In this document: positions 1 through 5,366 of the stretch, in pieces
How the letters are laid out: each line of letters opens with the position of its first letter
Position numbering within the stretch: position 1 is the first letter of the stretch
Assembly: GCA_903908785.1 (NCBI GenBank)
Contig: CAIVTL010000124.1
Coordinates: 1 to 7,708, forward strand
Length of the DNA: 7,708 nt
Direction: 5' to 3'
Source of the DNA: Caldifarciminota bacterium
GTDB lineage: Bacteria; Hydrothermota; Tepidihabitantia; Tepidihabitantales; Tepidihabitantaceae
Made by a program: the position numbers and the translations under genes
Notes under the pieces: model-generated
The model's input: only the letters and a program-made list of their open reading frames with translations
What the model was told of the DNA's origin: nothing
The model's database searches: none

Positions 1-10
1 TCAATCTTTG

Positions 11-54
11 CCTCTACCTCTACCTTTACCTCATCCTCAACCTCTTCCTGTTCC
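11..54. repeat. Hexamer tandem array (CCTCWW, about 7 units)
   Basis: Seven consecutive 6-nt units starting with CCT run from 11 to 52, with a trailing CC. The first two units are identical (CCTCTA); later ones vary mainly in the last three bases. The + strand is almost pure pyrimidine apart from the A positions. This is the only clear 6-nt-period array in the window; most others have a period of 7. Confidence 0.8.
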
Positions 55-282
55 AGAAGCCGTTCGAGATGCCGAACCCGTCGTCGTTCCGCTCGTTGTC
101 TGGTTTCAGGCACCGGTCATTGTCTGTTCAGGTTGGTGTCGCGCCGTGTCCCAAGACGTTGCCGACAGGGCGACCCCTATATGCGGACTACCTGACTTGC
201 GCCAGGCTCCAACCTGTGGATAATACGGACGTTATGTCCCAAGACCGCTTCCCGCTATTTCCCCGGTTCTTTTCCCCGTCCC

Positions 283-317
283 CCCTTTGTCATTTACCCT
301 TGCCACTTTGCACTTTC
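283..317. repeat. Heptamer array (CACTTTG-like, 5 units)
   Basis: Five 7-nt units in register, best seen in the last two (CACTTTG then CACTTTC). Each combines a T-rich core with C-rich flanks. The units resemble those at 5237-5271 and, in reverse complement, those at 4043-4077, so this appears to be a dispersed member of the same family. It ends 5 nt before the ATG of the small open frame at 323. Confidence 0.7.
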
Positions 318-322
318 CCCAC

Positions 323-547
323 ATGCGCCCTCTTGTTCTGACGGCGGCGACCAGCGACGTTCTGGCCTTCATCCGCCGGACCACGTTCCCGCTGTCCGTG
401 TATAGGCGAAGCGCGGCACGGGTTTGGCCGATGGTCAGGGAACAAGTGAACCGGCGCATCAGCCGCTTCGGCGTGCCCGTGCACGAAGTCAACATCTACA
501 AACGGTACGCGGTCGAGATGCTCAAGGGAAAATTAGGGGAGAACTAA
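323..547 (+). CDS. Possible small hypothetical protein (74 aa)
   Basis: An open frame of 74 codons from the ATG just after the heptamer array. I do not recognise the family. The predicted protein is basic (many Arg and Lys), has no obvious signal peptide or membrane segment, and ends with a helix-like stretch (VNIYKRYAVEMLKGK). Codons from about 370 onward favour G or C at the third position, as in the confident genes here. Against it, there is no Shine-Dalgarno sequence: the preceding bases are the C/T-rich array. A TTG at 287 would extend the frame, but those residues would only translate the array. It may be a real small gene, the surviving 3' part of a larger gene whose 5' end was replaced by repeats, or chance. 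Confidence 0.35.
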   Translation: MRPLVLTAATSDVLAFIRRTTFPLSVYRRSAARVWPMVREQVNRRISRFGVPVHEVNIYKRYAVEMLKGKLGEN

Positions 548-600
548 GGACAGTCGCCTGCTAGAGTCCGGGTGGCGAAGGCATCAGCAGGCTGCGCCCG

Positions 601-642
601 CCAATTCAAACTGCAAATTGCATATCTCAAAGGTCAAAATCG
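601..642. repeat. Heptamer array (AAAYTGC-like, about 6 units)
   Basis: Six 7-nt units in register. The clearest are AAACTGC and AAATTGC at 608-621, followed by more diverged AAA-led units. This is the most AT-rich array in the window and stands out against the high-GC surroundings. Confidence 0.65.
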
Positions 643-833
643 CGGAGTCTGACTCCCGTGGTGTGACCGGCGATTCCTGACGCGCGGCGCGGATAACCAA
701 GCACGAACTCGGCTGGTTTGTCGCGCCCGACGCGGGCGCGTGGATTGGAACACCTTAAGGTCCACGGTTGTCGGCGTGGTCTGGGTTGCGATCTTCATGG
801 ACGCGGGTTGGCGCAGCAGCCCGCCGGTGTTGT

Positions 834-862
834 TTGACTCTCGGGCGCGGCGCGGGTAGTGT
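834..862 (+). promoter_or_regulatory. Possible sigma70-type promoter for the S66 gene
   Basis: TTGACT at 834-839 and TAGTGT at 857-862 are 17 bp apart. The -35 box is a good match; the -10 keeps only the conserved T1, A2 and T6. Transcription would start near 869, just past the GGAGG at 864-868, which would then be left out of the mRNA. The promoter and that ribosome-binding site therefore cannot both be used for the ATG at 881. Confidence 0.3.
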
Positions 863-880
863 TGGAGGTGGTGCACGTTT

Positions 881-1948
881 ATGGCGTCCGACGTAAGTAG
901 GACAATGGTCAAGCCCCGCAAGCTGAGGCCCGGTTGCCGGGTAGCAGCCATTACCCTGTCCTGGGGAGGCCCCGGCGCTTTCCCGCTCCGCTGTGAGGCA
1001 GGCAAGAAACAGTTCGAGGACGAGTTCCAGGTCAAAGTGGTCGAGACCAGTCATGCGCTGAAAGACCCGGATTGGCTGAGCCGGCATCCCGATGCGCGGG
1101 CCGAGGACCTGATGGCTGCGTTCTCAGACCCGTCAATCGACGGGATTATCTCCACCATCGGCGGGGATGATTCGATTCGGATTCTGCCTTATCTCGACTT
1201 GGATGTCATTCGAAACAACCCGAAAGTATTCATGGGCTATTCCGACACTACCATCTCTCTTCTGGCGTGCTTTCGAGCCGGGCTGGTTTCGTTCTACGGG
1301 CCGGAATTCATGTCGCAGTTCGCGGAGAACGGGGGGATGTTCCCCTACATGGTGGATTCCGTACACAAGACACTCTTCTCTTCAGATCCCATCGGCGTCA
1401 TCAGCCCGAACGCGGCCGGATGGACGGTGGAGGAATTGGATTGGAGCAATCCGGAGAATCAGTCGCGCCGGCGGCAACTGAATCCGAGTTTAGGATGGAA
1501 CTTCCTGCAGGGGAAGGGCGCCGTTGAGGGGAGACTCATCGGCGGATGTATCGAGGTGCTGGACTGGCTGCGGGGAACTGAGTTCTGGCCCGGCCTGTCT
1601 GAATGGAAGAACGCCATTCTCTTCCTCGAAACTTCGGAAGAGGGGCCGCCGGCCGCCTACGTGGGACGGTTCTTGCGCTCCCTGGCCGTCATGGGTGTTC
1701 TGCCGCGACTGTCGGGAATCCTGTTTGGCCGGCCAGGCGGCCAGATTCCGCCCGAGACGTTTGCCGAGTACGATGCGGTTCTCACCGATGCCGTGAGCCA
1801 GGAGTCCGGTCTGACCGACTTGCCGATTGTGACCGGCATGGATTTCGGACACACTGACCCGATGATGGTGTTGCCTCTGGGCTTGAATGCCCGGATAGAC
1901 TGCGACAGCAGGCAGCTCTCGATACTTGAGAGCGCGGTCGTGGACTAG
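881..1948 (+). CDS. S66-family serine peptidase, MccF / LD-carboxypeptidase type
   Basis: Predicted cytoplasmic serine carboxypeptidase of family S66, 355 aa (family members are about 300-350). S66 enzymes either trim murein tetrapeptides in recycling (LdcA) or hydrolyse microcin C-type aminoacyl nucleotides (MccF). The Ser-Glu-His triad is visible: Ser121 in GYSDTT (nucleophile), Glu250 in LFLETSEE and His324 in FGHTDP. Other family marks are IDGIISTIGGDD near residues 86-97 and GRLIGGCIEVL at 217-227. The LETSE form of the Glu motif and the length favour MccF-like over LdcA, by inference. There is no signal peptide. ATG 881 is chosen for GGAGG at 864-868; the in-frame ATG at 905 (Met9) would also leave an intact domain. 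It stands alone, with 800 bp of non-coding DNA downstream. Family is confident; substrate is not known. Confidence 0.93.
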   Translation: MASDVSRTMVKPRKLRPGCRVAAITLSWGGPGAFPLRCEAGKKQFEDEFQVKVVETSHALKDPDWLSRHPDARAEDLMAAFSDPSIDGIISTIGGDDSIRILPYLDLDVIRNNPKVFMGYSDTTISLLACFRAGLVSFYGPEFMSQFAENGGMFPYMVDSVHKTLFSSDPIGVISPNAAGWTVEELDWSNPENQSRRRQLNPSLGWNFLQGKGAVEGRLIGGCIEVLDWLRGTEFWPGLSEWKNAILFLETSEEGPPAAYVGRFLRSLAVMGVLPRLSGILFGRPGGQIPPETFAEYDAVLTDAVSQESGLTDLPIVTGMDFGHTDPMMVLPLGLNARIDCDSRQLSILESAVVD

Positions 1949-2050
1949 CGGAGCGAGACAGCCATCAGCCTGCCGAATCGCGTCCGCGTGCTTCACAGCT
2001 AGCAGCCGGCGCCGCACTGAGCGCTGCCGCTCGACATGACGGCTCGTACC

Positions 2051-2086
2051 AGATTCCTCGATTCGCCCGGCTCGCTGGGAATGACA
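2051..2086 (-). repeat. Diverged copy of the CHSERSEESS-type dispersed repeat
   Basis: It begins AGATTCCTCG and ends GAATGACA, the same ends and orientation as the copy at 2580-2610, but with a middle 9 bp longer. On the minus strand one frame reads CHSQRAGRIEESG, parallel to CHSERSEESS from the other copy. I read it as a decayed member of the same family. Confidence 0.5.
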
Positions 2087-2218
2087 TTGGGGTGTCGTGC
2101 GACCGGAACCGGCGAGGGACACTTCTATGAAGAGCTCCCGGTCGAGCTTGGGTTTCTCTAGCCCTCCAGTCTTGGTCCGGTCCCTTCCGGTCTGATGTCA
2201 GCCAAAACTCAAACCCCA

Positions 2219-2233
2219 CGCGGCTTCGCCGCG
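2219..2233. other. Short perfect hairpin CGCGGC-TTC-GCCGCG
   Basis: A perfect 6-bp GC stem with a 3-nt loop. No T-run follows on the + strand. On the minus strand it is followed by a moderately T-rich stretch, but no gene there would need a terminator. It may be a degenerate repeat hairpin. Confidence 0.4.
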
Positions 2234-2507
2234 AGTGACCAGTTTCCAGACAGGAGACCCTTCCATCGGCGTCAGTGCGACTCGGAGTCGGTTTGCAGTT
2301 GGCAGTGATCGAGCCCGAATTCCCATCTGCAGACTCCCGCGAGGCATAGGCCGTCGGCCATCGACCACCGCGAGTCAAGGGAAAGCCGGGAGCGGGCCGG
2401 CGGCCATCACGCAAGGGTGTTTCGGCCGCGAGCTGGCCACGCTCCCAGCCCGAGGATTCTACCAGACCTGGCCCGGTGCAGCAAGCCCGCAACCCGCTCG
2501 GAGCGGG

Positions 2508-2549
2508 AAATCTCAAGTCCCAAATCCTAAACCCCAAACCTGGAACCGG
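2508..2549. repeat. Heptamer array (AARTCCY, about 6 units)
   Basis: Six 7-nt units in register. The second to fourth follow AARTCCY or AAACCCC closely and the outer ones are more diverged. Read on the minus strand, the array yields strings such as GFRIWDLRF, which are translated heptamers and not protein. Confidence 0.75.
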
Positions 2550-2579
2550 CGCAAGTCGACAACCGCTACCCGTGAGCCG

Positions 2580-2610
2580 AAGATTCTTCGCTGCGCTCAG
2601 AATGACAGGG
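2580..2610 (-). repeat. Dispersed repeat coding spurious CHSERSEESS / VILSAAKNL
   Basis: The core AAGATTCTTCGCTGCGCTCA, then GAATGACAGGG, reads on the minus strand as CHSERSEESS in one frame and VILSAAKNL in another. From general knowledge, these strings recur in unrelated bacterial annotations as spurious proteins from a widespread dispersed DNA repeat. The ends are semi-palindromic around CGCTGCGC. Nothing here shows how it moves. Confidence 0.65.
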
Positions 2611-2672
2611 AGAGCGAAGGGGCGACGCGGCGTCAGCCTGCAGGTCGCAGTGTCGGCCCCGGCCACTCGACA

Positions 2673-2707
2673 ACTTCCTCCCTTTGTCCTTTGATACCTC
2701 TCCCCTC
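2673..2707. repeat. Short C/T-rich heptamer array upstream of ugd
   Basis: Two clear 7-nt units (CCCTTTG, TCCTTTG at 2680-2693) sit in a pyrimidine-rich tract that keeps a loose 7-nt register on either side. It lies just upstream of the ugd promoter, and its units resemble those at 5237-5271. Confidence 0.45.
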
Positions 2708-2717
2708 CCGCGTTTGC

Positions 2718-2745
2718 TTGACTGAACCCGCTCACCGGCTATAGT
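2718..2745 (+). promoter_or_regulatory. Promoter of the ugd cluster (near-leaderless)
   Basis: TTGACT at 2718-2723 and TATAGT at 2740-2745 are 16 bp apart, each matching the sigma70-type consensus at 5 of 6 positions. The ATG of ugd starts at 2753, 7 nt past the -10 box, which is where transcription should begin. No Shine-Dalgarno sequence lies between the -10 box and the ATG. Together these suggest a leaderless or nearly leaderless transcript. The start position is inferred from spacing. Confidence 0.65.
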
Positions 2746-2752
2746 TGCCGCT

Positions 2753-4042
2753 ATGAAGATTGCCATCATTGGCACCGGTTATGTCGGGCTTACCTCCGGC
2801 ACGTGTCTCGCGAAGATAGGCCACGACGTTATCTGCGTTGACAACGACGCGGCCCGGATTGACACGCTCAATCGCGGCGAGATGCCCATCTTTGAACCGG
2901 GGCTGCCCGAAATCATCGCCGAGGTGAGGACTGCCGGCCGCCTGCGGTTCACCACAGATATCCGGCCGGCGGTGGCCGAAAGCACAGTGAGTTTCATCGC
3001 GGTCGGCACTCCCCCGCGCGAAAACGGCCAACCCGACCTTACCTACGTCGAGCACGTCGCCCGCGACATCGCCGCCAGCATCCACGACTACCATCTGGTG
3101 GTCGAGAAATCAACCGTACCGGTCCAGACCGGCAAGTGGGTGCGGACGACCATCGAGCGCTACAACAAAGCGGGCACGCCCTTCGACGTCGCGTCCAACC
3201 CGGAGTTCCTGCGCGAAGGCTCGGCGGTGGATGACTTCCTCCACCCGGACCGGATTGTGGTCGGCGTCGAGTCCGAACGCGCCCGTAAGTTGATGGCCGA
3301 AGTCTACGCACCGATTGACGCGCCGATTGTCTTCACCGACCTTGCCTCGGCCGAACTCATCAAGCACGCGTCGAACGCATTTCTGTCCATGAAAATATCG
3401 TTCGCCAACGCCCTGTCCATCGTCTGCGAGGCGTCGGGTGCGGACATTAGAAAGGTCTGCGGCGGGGTCGGCATGGACAAGCGCATCGGCCGCTCGTTCC
3501 TCGACGCCGGTATCGGGTACGGGGGATTCTGCTTCCCCAAGGACTTGAGCGCCTTCATCGCTATCGCCAGCGACCTGGGCTACGACTTCCGCCTGCTCAA
3601 GGAAGTCGAGGCGGTCAACGACGACATGAAGCGCCGCTTCGTCCGCAAGATTCAGGCGGTGCTATGGAACCTGCGCGACAAGAACGTGGGTGTACTCGGC
3701 CTGGCGTTCAAACCGAATACCGATGACATGCGCTTTGCCCCGTCCATCGACATCATCAACGCGCTCGTACGCGAAGGCGCGAAGGTCAGGGCATTCGACC
3801 CGCAGTCGATGTCCCGCGCGCGCAGCCTGCTGCCCGACATCACCTATTGCTCGCGCGCCGAAGACGTGGCCAACGAGGCCGACGTGCTGGCAGTCGTGAC
3901 CGAGTGGCCGGAGTTCCGCAAGCTTGACATGGCGGCGCTAAAACAGCGGATGCGGCTGCCGATTATCTGCGACGGCCGCAACCTTTTCGAGCGCAGCGAG
4001 GTTGAGAAGTTGGGGTTTACCTACATCGGCGTAGGCCGCTAA
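2753..4042 (+). CDS. ugd: UDP-glucose 6-dehydrogenase
   Basis: Oxidises UDP-glucose to UDP-glucuronate with two NAD+ in the cytoplasm. At 429 aa it has the normal family length. The N-terminal Rossmann motif is GTGYVGL (residues 7-13), with VGTPP at 84-88. Catalytic residues are clear: Glu151 in NPEFLREG, Lys204 and Asn208 in LIKHASNAF, Cys260 and Asp264 in GYGGFCFPKD. The C-terminal UDP-binding domain starts around 310 with GLAFKPNTDDMR. Lys204, Cys260 and Asp264 have the same numbering as in the well-studied streptococcal enzyme. Phe259 replaces the more usual Ser before the catalytic Cys. GDP-mannose or UDP-ManNAc dehydrogenase is less likely because the downstream gene is a UDP-glucuronate decarboxylase. 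It is first in its cluster, with a -10 box 7 nt before the ATG and no ribosome-binding site. Confidence 0.96.
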   Translation: MKIAIIGTGYVGLTSGTCLAKIGHDVICVDNDAARIDTLNRGEMPIFEPGLPEIIAEVRTAGRLRFTTDIRPAVAESTVSFIAVGTPPRENGQPDLTYVEHVARDIAASIHDYHLVVEKSTVPVQTGKWVRTTIERYNKAGTPFDVASNPEFLREGSAVDDFLHPDRIVVGVESERARKLMAEVYAPIDAPIVFTDLASAELIKHASNAFLSMKISFANALSIVCEASGADIRKVCGGVGMDKRIGRSFLDAGIGYGGFCFPKDLSAFIAIASDLGYDFRLLKEVEAVNDDMKRRFVRKIQAVLWNLRDKNVGVLGLAFKPNTDDMRFAPSIDIINALVREGAKVRAFDPQSMSRARSLLPDITYCSRAEDVANEADVLAVVTEWPEFRKLDMAALKQRMRLPIICDGRNLFERSEVEKLGFTYIGVGR

Positions 4043-4077
4043 GGGCAAAGGGGAAAGTGGCAATGGCAAAGTCCGGA
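4043..4077 (-). repeat. Heptamer array (GGGGAAA / TGGCAAA), inverted copy
   Basis: It begins at the first base after the ugd stop. Five 7-nt units include GGGGAAA and TGGCAAA and end in GTCCGGA. Its reverse complement, TCCGGACTTTGCCATT, matches the right arm and loop of the repeats at 5139-5362, so it is an inverted, partial member of that family. It also carries the AAGGGG ribosome-binding site and the start codon of uxs. Confidence 0.75.
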
Positions 4078-5109
4078 GAGGAAGCCACGAGAGCACCAAG
4101 GCACAAGAGGGACCGGGACAATCGTCAATCGCCAATCGTCAATCGCCAATCGTTAAGGGCGCTCGTTGCCGGCGGCGCCGGGTTCATCGGCTCGCACCTG
4201 TGCGACCTTCTGCTGGGACAAGACTTCGAGGTCATCTGCGTCGACAACCTGATTACCGGCTCGCTACGCAACATCCGGCACCTGCGCCGGAACCGCCAAT
4301 TCCGCTTCGTCCGCGCCGATGTTTCCTCCCCGGGTTTTCATCGTTCATCCTTCATCGTTCACCTTTCCCGCCTCGACGTCGTCTTCAACCTCGCTTCGCC
4401 CGCGTCCCCTAAGGACTACCTGGCGCGGCCGCTGGAAACGATGGCTGTCGGGGCAAACGGGACGTGGAATCTGCTCGAACTCGCGCGCGCCCGGAAGGCC
4501 TCTTTTGTACAGGCATCAACGTCTGAGGTTTACGGCGACCCGCTGCTTCACCCGCAACCCGAATCCTACTGGGGCAACGTCAACCCGGTTGGCCCGCGGT
4601 CGGTCTACGATGAGGCCAAGCGTTTTGGGGAAGCCCTGGTCATGGCGTTCCACCGTCAGTACCGGGTTCGCACCCGCATCGCCCGCATCTTCAACACCTA
4701 CGGACCGAGAATGCAGCTCGACGACGGCCGCGTGGTCCCCACGCTGATAGACCAGGCCCTGAACGGCAGGCCGCTGACCGTGTTCGGCACCGGCCGCCAG
4801 ACCCGCAGCTTCTGCTACGTCTCGGACCTCATCGAGGGGCTCTACCGGCTGGCTTCATGCTCGGACCCGTGCCCGGTGAATCTCGGCAACCCTCACGAGT
4901 TCACGGTTCGTCGCTTCGCCGGGATGGTCAAGAAGCTGACTGGCTCACGCAGCCCGGTCGTCTACGAGCCGCTGCCCGAAGACGACCCGAAGCGCCGCAG
5001 ACCGGATATCACCCGCGCGGCCCGGCTGCTGCGCTGGCAGCCGCAGGTCGAACTGGAACCGGGACTCAAGCTCACCATCGACTGGTTCCGGGCACAAGGA
5101 CGCGGGTGA
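4063..5109 (+). CDS. uxs: UDP-glucuronate decarboxylase (UDP-xylose synthase)
   Basis: Extended short-chain dehydrogenase/reductase that converts UDP-glucuronate to UDP-xylose with bound NAD+, the step after Ugd. Counting from ATG 4063 (348 aa), the NAD motif GGAGFIG is at 37-43, the substrate loop ASPASPKDY at 111-119, STSEVYGDP at 152-160 (Thr/Ser/Glu of the active site) and YDEAKR at 182-187 (catalytic Tyr182, Lys186); NTYGPRM follows at 211-217. ATG 4063 is preferred because AAGGGG lies 9 nt upstream; GTG 4057 is also in frame. The first ~30 residues precede the fold and include translated repeat (NRQSPIVNRQS). The natural start should lie near LRALVAGGAG, but the codon there is TTA. A second array encodes residues 92-103 in a loop. 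Family confident; UXS assignment strong; true N-terminus uncertain. Confidence 0.88.
   Translation: MAKSGEEATRAPRHKRDRDNRQSPIVNRQSLRALVAGGAGFIGSHLCDLLLGQDFEVICVDNLITGSLRNIRHLRRNRQFRFVRADVSSPGFHRSSFIVHLSRLDVVFNLASPASPKDYLARPLETMAVGANGTWNLLELARARKASFVQASTSEVYGDPLLHPQPESYWGNVNPVGPRSVYDEAKRFGEALVMAFHRQYRVRTRIARIFNTYGPRMQLDDGRVVPTLIDQALNGRPLTVFGTGRQTRSFCYVSDLIEGLYRLASCSDPCPVNLGNPHEFTVRRFAGMVKKLTGSRSPVVYEPLPEDDPKRRRPDITRAARLLRWQPQVELEPGLKLTIDWFRAQGRG
4086..4109. repeat. Octamer array (3 units, CACNARRG)
   Basis: Three 8-nt units in exact register, CACGAGAG then CACCAAGG then CACAAGAG. It lies between two heptamer arrays and within the predicted N-terminal extension of uxs. Confidence 0.6.
4119..4153. 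repeat. Heptamer array (CAATCGY x5) at the uxs N-terminus
   Basis: The cleanest array in the window: five adjacent 7-nt units CAATCGT/CAATCGC strictly alternating in the last base (T, C, T, C, T). It is translated in frame, giving the peptide period NRQSPIV-NRQS, and directly precedes the first codons of the Rossmann fold. No forward frame through the unit contains a stop. Confidence 0.95.
4337..4371. repeat. In-frame heptamer array inside uxs (TTCAYCS)
   Basis: Five 7-nt units in register: TTCATCG, TTCATCC, TTCATCG, then two diverged. They encode FHRSSFIVHLSR, between the ADVS strand and the RLDVVFNLASP strand of the decarboxylase. The forward unit is stop-free in all three frames. The same TTCATCG unit occurs near the end of the next gene (6251-6257), and its variant appears in reverse complement at the right edge of the window (GGATGAA). 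Confidence 0.85.
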
Positions 5110-5110
5110 A

Positions 5111-5145
5111 GTGGAAAGTGGAAAGGGGAAATGGCAAATGACCGG
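5111..5145. repeat. Heptamer array (GTGGAAA-like, 5 units)
   Basis: It starts 2 nt after the uxs stop. Two identical GTGGAAA units are followed by GGGGAAA, TGGCAAA and TGACCGG. Its right half is the left arm of the first ~91-bp repeat unit that follows. Confidence 0.85.
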
Positions 5146-5366
5146 ACTTCGCTATCTCCCCTTGCTCCTTCCCCAATGGAGCAGTCTCAGGCTGAGTGAC
5201 CAAGGCAGACGATAGAGTGGAAGTGACAGATGACCGAACTTTGCCATTTCCCCTTTCTCCTTCTCCCTCGGAGCGGCTTTGGGCCAACGGATGAAGGTGA
5301 GGGGAGCGTGGAAATGACGGGTGACCGAACTTTGCCATTCCCCCTTTCTCCTTCTCCCCTTGGCAT
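5125..5366 (+). repeat. About 2.6 copies of a ~91-bp tandem repeat with palindromic core
   Basis: Matching blocks start at 5125, 5217 and 5308, so the period is 92 then 91 bp. Each block reads roughly GTGGAAATGRC, a variable 3-4 nt, TGACCGRAC, then TTTGCCATTTCCCC and C/T-rich heptamers. The remaining ~40 bp of units 1 and 2 are more diverged but alignable (both begin GGAGC). The left arm of unit 1 (5125-5138, GGGGAAATGGCAAA) is the exact reverse complement of the right arm of unit 2 (5240-5253, TTTGCCATTTCCCC), so the ancestral core was probably a 14-bp-stem hairpin with a 9-nt loop. Unit 1 still folds (5125-5138 with 5148-5161, 12 of 14 pairs counting one G-U). Unit 3 runs into the next coding region. 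Confidence 0.8.
5301..5306 (+). promoter_or_regulatory. Ribosome-binding site deciding the oxidoreductase start
   Basis: GGGGAG, preceded by GA, lies 7 nt before ATG 5314. The alternative in-frame ATG at 5230 has only a weak purine stretch upstream and would add 28 more repeat-encoded residues. This supports initiation at 5314, inside the third repeat unit. Confidence 0.55.

Larger units (their letters stand above)
1..322. other. Non-coding left edge with two short-period arrays
   Basis: I see no convincing gene here. Open frames run through the stretch, but their predicted peptides are low-complexity at the arrays (Pro-Leu repeats at the left) and resemble no family I know. The stretch holds a hexamer array at 11-54 and a heptamer array at 283-317. 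Between them (about 55-240) is unremarkable high-GC sequence that could be the decayed end of a gene outside the window. No tRNA or terminator was recognised. Confidence 0.5.
548..880. other. Intergenic region, mostly featureless
   Basis: This separates the small frame from the S66 peptidase gene. It holds a heptamer array at 601-642, a perfect 6-bp inverted repeat around one base at 644-656 (GGAGTC/GACTCC), a 7-bp inverted repeat with arms 556-562 and 586-592 (GCCTGCT/AGCAGGC), and a possible promoter at 834-862. Neither inverted repeat is followed by a T-run, so I do not call a terminator. The minus-strand open frames crossing it resemble no known protein. Confidence 0.5.
1949..2752. other. 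Repeat-bearing 800-bp intergenic region
   Basis: There is no credible gene between the S66 gene and ugd, although long frames are open on both strands. Their peptides include repeat-derived strings such as PVILSAAKNL and GFRIWDLRF, a mark of spurious translation. The region contains two copies of a dispersed repeat (2051-2086 and 2580-2610), a short hairpin at 2219-2233, a two-unit TTKGCAG remnant near 2292-2305, heptamer arrays at 2508-2549 and 2673-2707, and the ugd promoter. Elsewhere (about 2090-2215 and 2315-2500) I see nothing identifiable. Confidence 0.6.

Noticed and set aside
8..223. 71-codon open frame at the left edge
   Set aside because: It starts with translated hexamer repeat (Pro-Leu), has no ribosome-binding site and resembles nothing known.
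644..656. Operator or terminator hairpin upstream of the S66 gene
   Set aside because: A 6-bp palindrome is easily expected by chance; it has no T-run and is about 190 bp before the possible promoter.
2219..2233. Rho-independent terminator
   Set aside because: The hairpin is perfect but no T-run follows on the + strand, and no minus-strand gene needs one.
1965..2735. 256-codon open frame on the minus strand
   Set aside because: Its peptide is made partly of translated repeats (VILSAAKNL, GFRIWDLRF) and shows no domain; high GC lengthens chance open frames.
2235..2744. 169-codon + strand open frame before ugd
   Set aside because: It spans the dispersed repeat, the heptamer array and the promoter, and its peptide looks like low-complexity translation (NPKPQTWN).
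4119..4153. CRISPR-like array
   Set aside because: Units are only 7 nt and directly adjacent with no spacers; no cas genes are visible.
5230..5313. Upstream ATG 5230 as the oxidoreductase start
   Set aside because: It would add 28 residues of translated repeat and has a poorer ribosome-binding site than ATG 5314.
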